Shown: positions 1-6,214 of the stretch, piece after piece
Position numbering within the stretch: position 1 is the stretch's first letter
Layout: the number at the start of each line of letters is the position of its first letter
DNA from: F1-120-MAGs238 sp964484185
GTDB lineage: Bacteria; Planctomycetota; Phycisphaerae; Phycisphaerales; UBA1924
Assembly (NCBI GenBank): GCA_964484185.1
Contig: CAZAEQ010000079.1
Coordinates: 1 to 8,317 of the forward strand
DNA length: 8,317 nt
Reading direction: 5' to 3'
Notes under the pieces: generated by a model
What the model saw: the letters and a program-made list of their open reading frames with translations, nothing else
Database searches by the model: none
Told to the model about the DNA's origin: nothing
Translations under genes and position numbers: made by a program

Positions 1-760
1 CGCGATATGGACCAGGCGTGAACATGGCGCCACCGTTGTCTCCATATCCCACGATGACAGAGCCATCTGAATTCGCTGCAGTTGCAGAGGTACTGATTCC
101 GGCAGGCATGAAACCCATGCTGTTAACACCGGCTGAATCCCAATAGGCGGCCTGGGGGCTGGACAAAATTCCGACACTTGCCGTGCCGCCGACAATGACC
201 TGGCTGTTGCTGCTCACACCGGAAGCAAAGCCTGAGTTATGCCCCGATGGAAACGGGAGAAACGCAACGCCGCCGGACTGCGACCATTTGTAGGGAACGC
301 TGTAAGGTCCAAACGTGGAGAACTGGTCTGTCGAGCCAACGACAATAGTGCCAGCAGGGTTCATCCCGACCGTTCGCGCCCCGATTGAAGTAATCGGTTG
401 CGAAGATTGAACAATGCAACCAGGCGCATCCCAGCGACCGGAAAGGAAAATGCTGCCGTTATTTACGGCGCCCGCCGCGGCGTTGCCATTTGCAGAAATT
501 GCGTAGAGGCCGGAATTTGCGCCGCAGGAAAGATTCTGCAGGCCACCGCCGACTGACCAGCGAATAGCGTAATTTACACCCGCGGAAATCTGGTTGGTCC
601 CGACAACAACCGTGCCATCAGCGTTGATTGCCTCTGCTTTCGAAGAGATTGAAGGGTCTTGGTTGATGATGCCGATCGGTGTGATTGTCGGCGCGGCGAA
701 GGCGATGGAACTGGCGATTGCCAGAGCCAGAGTCGCGAGCGAATATCTCGAAAGATTCAC
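1..760 (-). CDS. Secreted HAF-type repeat protein, N-terminal part (C-terminus beyond left edge)
   Basis: A reading frame with no stop runs from a GTG at 758-760 leftward off the window (253 codons visible). The start is supported by GGAG six bases upstream and by a signal peptide directly after it: a short basic start (residues 1-5), a hydrophobic stretch (about 7-22) and an AFA/AP-type cleavage site near 22-24. The mature part carries at least five imperfect repeats of about 43-50 residues, each with a core like A-I-N-A-D-G-T-V-V-V-G, starting near residues 44, 87, 131, 181 and 228. Aromatic R-W, K-W or Y-W pairs fall between the cores. This matches the pattern of the 'probable extracellular repeat, HAF family' proteins, which are predicted to form beta-rich, propeller-like folds outside the cytoplasm and have no known enzymatic role. 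A sorting signal or autotransporter domain could lie in the missing C-terminus. Export is well supported; function is unknown. Confidence 0.8.
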   Translation of the reverse strand, partial: MNLSRYSLATLALAIASSIAFAAPTITPIGIINQDPSISSKAEAINADGTVVVGTNQISAGVNYAIRWSVGGGLQNLSCGANSGLYAISANGNAAAGAVNNGSIFLSGRWDAPGCIVQSSQPITSIGARTVGMNPAGTIVVGSTDQFSTFGPYSVPYKWSQSGGVAFLPFPSGHNSGFASGVSSNSQVIVGGTASVGILSSPQAAYWDSAGVNSMGFMPAGISTSATAANSDGSVIVGYGDNGGAMFTPGPYR

Positions 761-920
761 TGTGTGCTCCAGTTTCGGGAGGAAGCATCGGTCAATCCGC
801 GAACGAATTGGCCAACACCACGGTCCTCCTAGAAGGAGTTGCCGCCGCAACAGTGAATCTTGCATCGCATTTTCAAAATTACCGAAAAAGGCTTTTTTGA
901 GTCCAGAACGCGGTTTCTGA

Positions 921-2240
921 TCATGCTTCGAAGGCGGAATCGATCAGATCCAGGCCGCGGTCGATAATTTCGAACGACTCCACGAGCTGTGCCGCGGTAA
1001 TGCAAAGGGGCGGATTGCACATGATGCCGCTGCCCTGGAGGAGCGTGAAGAGACCGTTGTCGCGGAAGAACTGATTGAGTTTGGGCATGATGGGGTGAGA
1101 GCCGTTGTAGGGAACGAGCAGTTCGTTGGCGGAGTTCTTGCGAAGCTCGATGAGACCGAAGAGACCGATGTTGCGGTGGGTTCTCACTGATCGGTGTTTC
1201 GCAGCGAGTCTGGTCATGTGACCATGCATGAGTTGTCCCATCGCCGCGGAATTCTCAACCATGTGCTCATCGATGAGGACTTCAATTGCTGCGCTGGCGG
1301 CGGCGAGGCACATCGGGTGCGCGTTGTAGGTGAGGCCGCCCCAGAAGACGTTGTCGCGGAAGTGATTGGCGATTGGGTCGCTGAGCGCCATAACGCCCAG
1401 CGGCATGTAGGAACTGGTGAGACCCTTGGCCATGGTGCAGATGTCGGGAACTATGCCGCCGTGTTCAAAGGCGAAGAGTTTTCCAGTGCGACCCCAGCCG
1501 CACATAACTTCATCGCAGATGAGGAGGATGCCGTATTTTTCGAGGAGTGTCTTGAGGCCCTTGAGATAGCCCGCAGGCGGCGGGAGAATGCCGTTGGTGC
1601 CGGTGACTGTCTCGATGATCATTGCGGCGATATTTTTGGGGCCTTCGGATTGGATAACTTCTTCGAGATAGGGGAGGTTGTTGGCGACAACTTCGGCTTC
1701 GTTTGTGCCGAAGGAGTAGTTGTAGGGTTGTGGGTCCATGACGCGGACGATGCCGCCCATGCCGGGCTCATTAGGCCAGCGGCGTGGATCGCCGGTGAGA
1801 GAAATTGCGGCGTGCGTCGCGCCGTGATAGCTGCGATAGCGCGCGATGATTTTGTGGCGGCCGGTGAAGAGTCGCGCGGCTTTGATGGCGTTTTCGTTGG
1901 CTTCTGCGCCGCCGAGTGTGTAGAAGAAGGTGTTGAGATTTCCGGGGACGAGTTCGGCAAGGCGCTTGGAGAGGCGGGCGCGGACTTCGGTTGCCATGCC
2001 GGGATAGGCGTAGAGCAGCGTGGCGGCCTGGTCCTGAATTGCTTTGATGACGCGCGGATGACTGTGGCCAATATTGACGCTCATCAACTGGCTGTTGAAA
2101 TCGATCCAGCGTTTTCCCTCTGGGGAATAAAGATAGATGCCTTCAGCGCGGGCGATGGGGAGCGGATCGACTTTGCCTGTGGCGGACCAGGAGAAGAGGG
2201 AGTGCTTGATGCAGAGGTCGATCATTTCCTGGGAGTTCAT
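921..2240 (-). CDS. Class-III PLP aminotransferase, probable beta-alanine/omega-amino acid:pyruvate type
   Basis: The product is 439 residues, normal for fold-type I class-III (omega) aminotransferases. Visible family features are the G-G-A-E-A-N-E-N-A-I-K phosphate-binding segment (about 110-120), Y-H-G at 138-140, Glu210, the I-C-D-E-V block with the cofactor-contacting Asp243, and the Schiff-base lysine Lys272 in M-A-K-G-L. The frame stays open to an ATG at 2375, but family-like sequence begins at M-N-S-Q-E-M, so the ATG at 2238-2240 is chosen; its Shine-Dalgarno is weak. The enzyme moves an omega-amino group to pyruvate or another keto acid in the cytoplasm. Near dihydropyrimidinase, beta-ureidopropionase and malonate-semialdehyde dehydrogenase genes, beta-alanine or beta-aminoisobutyrate is the most likely donor. 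Related proteins are also annotated as taurine-pyruvate or generic 'aspartate aminotransferase family', so the substrate is inferred. It is transcribed divergently from the transporter and is not contiguous with the right-hand operon. Confidence 0.88.
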   Translation of the reverse strand: MNSQEMIDLCIKHSLFSWSATGKVDPLPIARAEGIYLYSPEGKRWIDFNSQLMSVNIGHSHPRVIKAIQDQAATLLYAYPGMATEVRARLSKRLAELVPGNLNTFFYTLGGAEANENAIKAARLFTGRHKIIARYRSYHGATHAAISLTGDPRRWPNEPGMGGIVRVMDPQPYNYSFGTNEAEVVANNLPYLEEVIQSEGPKNIAAMIIETVTGTNGILPPPAGYLKGLKTLLEKYGILLICDEVMCGWGRTGKLFAFEHGGIVPDICTMAKGLTSSYMPLGVMALSDPIANHFRDNVFWGGLTYNAHPMCLAAASAAIEVLIDEHMVENSAAMGQLMHGHMTRLAAKHRSVRTHRNIGLFGLIELRKNSANELLVPYNGSHPIMPKLNQFFRDNGLFTLLQGSGIMCNPPLCITAAQLVESFEIIDRGLDLIDSAFEA

Positions 2241-2272
2241 GGATGCGCTCACTCGTTGCAACCTTTCGAAAA

Positions 2273-2296
2273 CTCCGCACACAGCGGCGTGCGGAG
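2273..2296 (-). promoter_or_regulatory. Perfect inverted repeat in the aminotransferase leader
   Basis: Arms CTCCGCAC (2273-2280) and GTGCGGAG (2289-2296) are exact 8-bp reverse complements around an 8-base spacer. The element lies 33-56 bases upstream of the chosen aminotransferase start. It could be a dimeric repressor site or an mRNA hairpin. No convincing promoter for the minus-strand gene was found around it, so its mode of action is unknown. Confidence 0.4.
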
Positions 2297-2332
2297 AAGA
2301 CAGTGTAGTGAAGTGCCCGTATAAAAATGGCT

Positions 2333-2365
2333 TTGCAGCGGCCTTGCAGCGTCGTGGCAGCGGCT
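2333..2365 (+). repeat. Three 11-bp phased direct repeats upstream of the transporter promoter
   Basis: Three consecutive 11-bp units start at 2333, 2344 and 2355 and share the core GCAGCGGC, GCAGCGTC, GCAGCGGC (core starts 2335, 2346, 2357). A weaker fourth unit may follow at 2366. The array ends 13 bases before the -35 hexamer. An 11-bp period places each core on the same DNA face, as in tandem sites for OmpR/PhoB-type regulators. No regulator is identified, and a chance GC-rich repeat is possible. Confidence 0.5.
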
Positions 2366-2378
2366 GTGGCGGCACGAT

Positions 2379-2406
2379 TTGCCGCGTGGCGAATAGCCCC
2401 TATTAT
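2379..2406 (+). promoter_or_regulatory. Sigma-70-like promoter for the riboswitch-transporter transcript
   Basis: TTGCCG (2379-2384), a 16-base spacer and TATTAT (2401-2406) form a close match to the housekeeping promoter. The expected start site, about 7 bases after the -10, falls near 2413, just before the first conserved bases of the riboswitch. That agreement between two independently recognised elements makes the call stronger than the hexamers alone would. Confidence 0.72.
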
Positions 2407-2413
2407 CCAGCGA

Positions 2414-2545
2414 TTATCGCCGAGTTCCGCGGAGAGAAACCCGCGGGAACGGGGGACCCACTCAGTTTTTTGTGGCGAATCGCACTGTGCGTAGGGCAAG
2501 TTCCTTCGGCCCGAGCCCGTCAGCTAACCCCGTAGGCGTCGGAGG
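2414..2545 (+). promoter_or_regulatory. c-di-AMP riboswitch (ydaO/yuaA class)
   Basis: The conserved blocks of the ydaO c-di-AMP aptamer appear in the right order and spacing. GCCGAGTTCCG is at about 2419-2430, GGAACGGGGGACCCA ends at 2460, and a T-rich loop is followed by a GGCGAATC block ending at 2481. GTAGGGCAAG is at 2491-2500, GGCCCGAGCCCGTCAGCTAA ends at 2527, and CCCCGTAGGCG ends at 2538. The closing P1 helix is probably CGCC (2418-2421) with GGCG (2535-2538), only four clear pairs. The class binds two c-di-AMP molecules in a pseudo-twofold fold and usually switches expression off when the ligand is abundant. Known targets include potassium transporters and cell-wall hydrolases. It sits directly between a good promoter and a KimA-like transporter gene, exactly where such an element is expected. 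This call rests on motif recognition; no covariance model was run. Confidence 0.93.
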
Positions 2546-2582
2546 GATGAACCAACCCGGCATGCCGGAGGTCCATCCTCTG
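2541..2582 (+). promoter_or_regulatory. Long hairpin between riboswitch and transporter start (probable expression platform)
   Basis: The segment from GGATGAACC (2545-2553) pairs with GGTCCATCC (2570-2578) in eight of nine positions. With a one-base bulge the stem can extend to GAGG/CCTC (2542-2545 with 2577-2580). Nested inside is the palindrome CCGGCATGCCGG (2557-2568). The stem begins three bases after the presumed P1 3' strand and ends just before the GGGAG ribosome-binding site (2589-2593) of the ATG at 2603. No run of T follows it, so a classical intrinsic terminator is not evident. Control of ribosome access or Rho-dependent termination is equally possible. Confidence 0.55.
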
Positions 2583-2602
2583 CATTTCGGGAGTTCGCAT
2601 AT

Positions 2603-4612
2603 ATGAGTGATCACAATTCGGTTCCTTCTTCCTCCGGTGCGAACGGTGCGCCTGAGGACGAGCCCTCCTTGCGCCAGCGCCTGCGCAGGCTGGTGATCGG
2701 CCCTCCGCGCTCATTGAGCGACAAGGGGCTGTTCCACAAAGTTTCACTGGTCGCGCTGCTCGCCTGGGTTGGACTGGGGGCTGATGGGCTTTCATCATCC
2801 GCATACGGGCCTGATGAGGCGTTTCGCGCAGTGGGATCGCACACGTATTTGTTGCTCGGGCTCGCGGTGTTGACAGCGTTGACGGTCATCGTGATCTCGA
2901 TTGCGTACAGCCGCGTGATTGAGCATTTCCCCAGCGGTGGCGGCGGGTATGTCGTTGCTTCCAAACTGCTCGGTGAGAAAGCAGGCGTAGTTTCCGGGTG
3001 CGCGCTGCTCGTGGACTATGTCTTGACCATCACAATCTCCATCGCCGCGGCGGGCGATGCACTTTTCAGCTTCCTGCCGCCGGAGTGGATCGCGTGGAAA
3101 GTTCCGGCTGAGGCGGTGCTTATTGGAGCGATGATCGTGCTCAATCTGCGCGGGGTTCGCGAGTCGGTGCTGGTACTCGCGCCGATCTTTGTGCTATTTG
3201 TCATCACGCACCTGGTGCTGATCGTGGGCGGGTTTGTCGCGCATGGTTCGCAGCTTCCACAGACGCTTGCACATGCGGGCACTGGGTTCCGCGAAGGGGT
3301 GTCAACGCTGGGATTTATGGGTGTGTTTTTGCTGTTTATTCATTCCTACTCCCTTGGCGGCGGAACATACACGGGAATCGAGGCGGTTTCAAACGGGCTC
3401 ACCATCATGCGCGAGCCGCGGGTGAAGACGGGGAAGCGCACGATGCTGTATATGGCGGCGTCGCTTGCGTTTACCGCCGCGGGAATACTGGTTTTGTATC
3501 TGCTTTGGAATGTGGCTCCGCAAGAGGGCAAGACCATGAATGCGGTGCTGGTCGAGCGTTTTGTTGAGGTCGTGCCGCTGGGCAGGACTTTTGTTGTGCT
3601 GGTGCTGCTCGCGGAAGGATTGCTGCTGGTGGTGGCGGCACAGGCGGGATTTGTCGATGGCCCGCGTGTTTTGGCGAATATGGCGGTGGACTCGTGGGTG
3701 CCGCGGCGGTTTGCCGCTCTTTCCGAACGATTGACGACTCACAACGGCGTGATGCTCATGGGCATCACAGCGCTTGCGGCACTGGTCGCGACGCAGGGCG
3801 ATGTCCGCTTTCTCGTCGTCATGTACAGCATCAATGTGTTTTTGACATTCTCGATGACCGAGCTTGCGATGTGCACGATGTGGGTGCGAGAGCGAAAGGC
3901 TCGCCGCGACTGGAAGAAGAAGATCGCGATACATGTCACTGGGTTCTGTATGTGCATCATTATCTTGATTGTGACCGTGTTTCAGAAATTTGTCGAAGGG
4001 GGATGGATTACGCTGGCGATTACTGGCGGCGTGGTGGTGCTGTGTCTTCTGGTCAAGCGGCACTATTCTGGTGTGGGAGCCAGACTTTCGAGAAGTTTCG
4101 AGAATCTGGAGAAACTCCCGCCGCAAAGTGGGACTTCGCCGGGAGCACCCAATCCAAATATGCCAACGGCAGTCGTGCTTGTTGGCGCCTACAGCGGTTT
4201 TGGAATTCACACGACGTACAACGTTTTCCGCGCTTTTCCAGGTCATTTCAAAGGACTGGTTTTCGTGTCAGTGGGAGTCATCGACTCTGGCGGCTTCAAA
4301 GGTGAGGACTCGATTGATCGGCTCAAAGCCGACACCGAGAAGATGCTGTCTCGCTATACCGAACTTGCGGATCGGCTGGGCGTTCCCTCTACTTCGCGAT
4401 TGGTGATAGGAACTGACGCTGTCGAAGAAGCGGAGAAGGTGTGTTTGGAGGTTGCAACAGATTTCCCGCAATCGACTTTCTTCGCAGGACAAGTTATTTT
4501 CCAGCGCGAGTCGTGGGTCCAGAGGCTGTTGCACAATCAGACCGCGTATGCGATCCAGCGGCGGTTGCAACTTGCGGGGCGAAATCTGGTGATTTTGCCT
4601 GCGCGGGCCTGA
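2603..4612 (+). CDS. kimA: KimA-like potassium transporter (APC superfamily) with C-terminal cytosolic domain
   Basis: The product is 669 residues: a polar N-terminal tail (1-45), roughly twelve hydrophobic membrane segments (about 46-485) and a soluble C-terminal domain (about 520-669). The start has GGGAG nine bases upstream. Automated annotation would probably say 'APC family amino acid permease', but the sequence follows the KimA (YdaO) potassium-proton symporter. By comparison from memory with B. subtilis KimA, residues described as lining its potassium site have counterparts: Asp61 and Tyr68 in A-D-G-L-S-S-S-A-Y-G, Asp138, Tyr139, Thr142 and Ser146 in V-D-Y-V-L-T-I-T-I-S, Thr257 and Glu260 in T-G-I-E, and Tyr408. 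It probably imports potassium across the inner membrane, driven by protons. The upstream c-di-AMP riboswitch fits this, because high potassium raises c-di-AMP, which shuts such genes off. It has its own promoter and points opposite to the neighbouring catabolic genes, so a shared pathway is unlikely. Length slightly exceeds B. subtilis KimA, mainly at both termini. Confidence 0.9.
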   Translation: MSDHNSVPSSSGANGAPEDEPSLRQRLRRLVIGPPRSLSDKGLFHKVSLVALLAWVGLGADGLSSSAYGPDEAFRAVGSHTYLLLGLAVLTALTVIVISIAYSRVIEHFPSGGGGYVVASKLLGEKAGVVSGCALLVDYVLTITISIAAAGDALFSFLPPEWIAWKVPAEAVLIGAMIVLNLRGVRESVLVLAPIFVLFVITHLVLIVGGFVAHGSQLPQTLAHAGTGFREGVSTLGFMGVFLLFIHSYSLGGGTYTGIEAVSNGLTIMREPRVKTGKRTMLYMAASLAFTAAGILVLYLLWNVAPQEGKTMNAVLVERFVEVVPLGRTFVVLVLLAEGLLLVVAAQAGFVDGPRVLANMAVDSWVPRRFAALSERLTTHNGVMLMGITALAALVATQGDVRFLVVMYSINVFLTFSMTELAMCTMWVRERKARRDWKKKIAIHVTGFCMCIIILIVTVFQKFVEGGWITLAITGGVVVLCLLVKRHYSGVGARLSRSFENLEKLPPQSGTSPGAPNPNMPTAVVLVGAYSGFGIHTTYNVFRAFPGHFKGLVFVSVGVIDSGGFKGEDSIDRLKADTEKMLSRYTELADRLGVPSTSRLVIGTDAVEEAEKVCLEVATDFPQSTFFAGQVIFQRESWVQRLLHNQTAYAIQRRLQLAGRNLVILPARA

Positions 4613-4631
4613 ATGTAGCGTGTGTGAGGAT

Positions 4632-4724
4632 CAGGCGTACTCAAGCCTGCACCGATTCTCAAAACCCGATTCCACATGTGTCCTGATCGGCCGGAGGATC
4701 AGCGACGCATCTTCGCAAAGCGAA
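4632..4724. terminator. Cluster of small inverted repeats in the convergent gap
   Basis: The 114-bp gap between the converging transporter and dehydrogenase genes holds three short perfect stems: CAGGC/GCCTG (4632-4636 with 4645-4649), CTGATC/GATCAG (4683-4688 with 4697-4702) and TTCGC/GCGAA (4712-4716 with 4720-4724, three-base loop). Such a place needs transcription ends for both strands. However, none is followed by a T-tract on either strand, so a terminator role is only tentative. Confidence 0.25.
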
Positions 4725-4726
4725 TA

Positions 4727-6214
4727 TCAGCTCATCCAGGTCTGGTCCTTCTGTACCGCCCACTTGCTCGTGATCTTGCGCTGGCGCGTCCAGAAGCGAT
4801 ATCCATCCCAGCCGGTGATGTTGCCATGGCCGAAGAGGGAGTCGTTCCAGCCGCCGAAACCGAAGGGTTCGCGAGGGACGGGGACGCCGACATTTACGCC
4901 GCACATTCCGGCTTCTACGCGGTCCATGACGCGACGGGCGATTTCGCCGCTGGAGGTGTAGACGCTTGATGCGTTGCCGTAGGGGTTGGAGTTTTCGATT
5001 TCGATGGCGTGTTCGATGTTGTCGACGTGAACGATGGAGAGGACTGGGCCAAAGATTTCTTCCTTGGCCGCGGGCATGTCCATCGTGCAGTTGTCGAGGA
5101 TTGTGGGACCGATCCAGTAGCCGCCGGGAACTCCCGCGGGAGTGCGGCCATCAAGCACAACCTTGGCGCCTTGTTTCTCGGCCTGATCGATATAGCCGCG
5201 GATGCGTTTCATGCTTGCTTCGCTGGTGATTGGGCCCAGGTCTTTTCCGGGAACGATTTTCGCTGCTTTCTGCTTTACGATGTCGAGGATGTGGTCGACT
5301 TTGCCAACAGCGATGAGCACGCTCGCGGCCATGCAACGCTGGCCGGCGCAGCCCACGAATGACGCGACAACGTTTTCGGCGGTGAGTTCGACATCGGCAT
5401 CGGGTACGACGACGAGGTGGTTTTTTGCTCCGCCGAGACAGAGTGCCCTCTTGCCTGCTACGCCGCAACGGGCGTAGACGGCCTTGGCAACTTTCGTTGA
5501 GCCAACGAAGCCGAGAGCTTTGATGCCGGGATGATCGCAGAGAGCTTCCACTACTTCGCGGCCGCCTTGAACGATGTTGAACACGCCTTTGGGGAGGCCG
5601 GATTCTTCGAGCATTTGCGCCAGGCGCAGCGAAGAGAGCGGAACTTGCTCGCTGGGCTTGAGGAGGAATGAGTTGCCGCCAACTAAGGCCTGCGGCAGCA
5701 TCCAGAGCGGAACCATCATTGGGAAGTTGAATGGCGTCACGCCCGCGACAACGCCAAGTGGCTCGTATACCACCTCGCACGCGACGCCGCGGCTGACTTC
5801 CAGCTGATTTCCTGCCGCGAGATTTGGCAGGGAGCAGCCGTATTCGACGCACTCGATTCCCTTTTCTACTTCGGCCTTGGCTTCGGGGAATGTCTTTCCG
5901 TTTTCGTGGGACACGAGCCAAGAGAGCTCTTCGATGTTCTTCACCATCGACTCGCGCAGGCGATACAGGACCTGTGCGCGTTCGCGGATCGGCCACTCAC
6001 GCCAATCGGCAAATGCTTTGGTTCCCGCTTTCACCGCGGCATCGACATCATCGGCAGCGCTCATGCAGACCTTGCTCATGGGCTTGCCGTAGCGTGGGTT
6101 GATGACATCGAGGTGCTGTTTCGAAGTCTTTGGTTCGTGCCATTCGCCGCCGATCAGGTTTCTGGCATCCTGAAAGGTCGTGAAGTCGTAGTTTTTTGCG
6201 GTGAAGGTGGTCAT
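4727..6214 (-). CDS. mmsA: CoA-acylating (methyl)malonate-semialdehyde dehydrogenase
   Basis: The 495-residue product is an aldehyde dehydrogenase of the MmsA/IolA branch. It has the P-F-N-F-P segment with the oxyanion Asn163, the cofactor-binding G-F-V-G-S-T loop (235-240) and G-G-A-K-N-H (261-266) in place of the E-L-G-G-K of ordinary aldehyde dehydrogenases. It also has the catalytic Cys294 in G-Q-R-C-M-A and the E-E-I-F-G-P block (385-390). The G-A-K-N-H signature is typical of the CoA-dependent enzyme, which converts malonate or methylmalonate semialdehyde plus CoA and NAD+ to acetyl-CoA or propionyl-CoA, NADH and CO2. Arg293, next to the cysteine, is kept, but the second arginine that holds the substrate carboxylate in B. 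subtilis IolA is Lys118 here. The ATG overlaps the dihydropyrimidinase stop codon (ATGA, 6211-6214) and no strong Shine-Dalgarno is visible, so translation is probably coupled. Within this operon it should take the semialdehyde made by transamination of beta-alanine. Confidence 0.9.
   Translation of the reverse strand: MTTFTAKNYDFTTFQDARNLIGGEWHEPKTSKQHLDVINPRYGKPMSKVCMSAADDVDAAVKAGTKAFADWREWPIRERAQVLYRLRESMVKNIEELSWLVSHENGKTFPEAKAEVEKGIECVEYGCSLPNLAAGNQLEVSRGVACEVVYEPLGVVAGVTPFNFPMMVPLWMLPQALVGGNSFLLKPSEQVPLSSLRLAQMLEESGLPKGVFNIVQGGREVVEALCDHPGIKALGFVGSTKVAKAVYARCGVAGKRALCLGGAKNHLVVVPDADVELTAENVVASFVGCAGQRCMAASVLIAVGKVDHILDIVKQKAAKIVPGKDLGPITSEASMKRIRGYIDQAEKQGAKVVLDGRTPAGVPGGYWIGPTILDNCTMDMPAAKEEIFGPVLSIVHVDNIEHAIEIENSNPYGNASSVYTSSGEIARRVMDRVEAGMCGVNVGVPVPREPFGFGGWNDSLFGHGNITGWDGYRFWTRQRKITSKWAVQKDQTWMS

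Noticed and set aside
885..919. A/T-rich AAAAAGGCTTTTTT and a CAGAA/TTCTG stem as a terminator after the aminotransferase
   Set aside because: The A/T stem has almost no loop, and the short GC-poor stem is not followed directly by a T-tract. It may contribute to ending transcription but cannot be called.
594..920. Plus-strand frame of 108 codons near the left end
   Set aside because: It mostly overlaps the secreted repeat protein in antisense and its product has no family-like features. The minus-strand gene has a signal peptide, ribosome-binding site and repeats.
1194..2324. Plus-strand 376-codon open frame opposite the aminotransferase
   Set aside because: It is antisense to a gene with full family motifs, has a composition typical of a mirrored GC-rich frame, and shows no recognisable domain.
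2241..2375. N-terminal extension of the aminotransferase to the ATG at 2375
   Set aside because: The extra 45 residues do not resemble the family and would run through the inverted repeat and phased repeats. Family-like sequence begins at the ATG at 2240.
2137..2535. Plus-strand open frame running through the control region
   Set aside because: It crosses the promoter and most of the c-di-AMP aptamer, whose conserved bases are better explained as RNA structure.
3389..4246. Long minus-strand open frame (285 codons) opposite the transporter
   Set aside because: Shadow of the KimA-like gene. The product is rich in His, Arg and Ser with no domain-like pattern.
5151..5996. Minus-strand 281-codon frame inside the semialdehyde dehydrogenase gene
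   Set aside because: Alternative frame of a clearly identified gene. The extreme Arg/Ser/Pro content is typical of a shadow frame.
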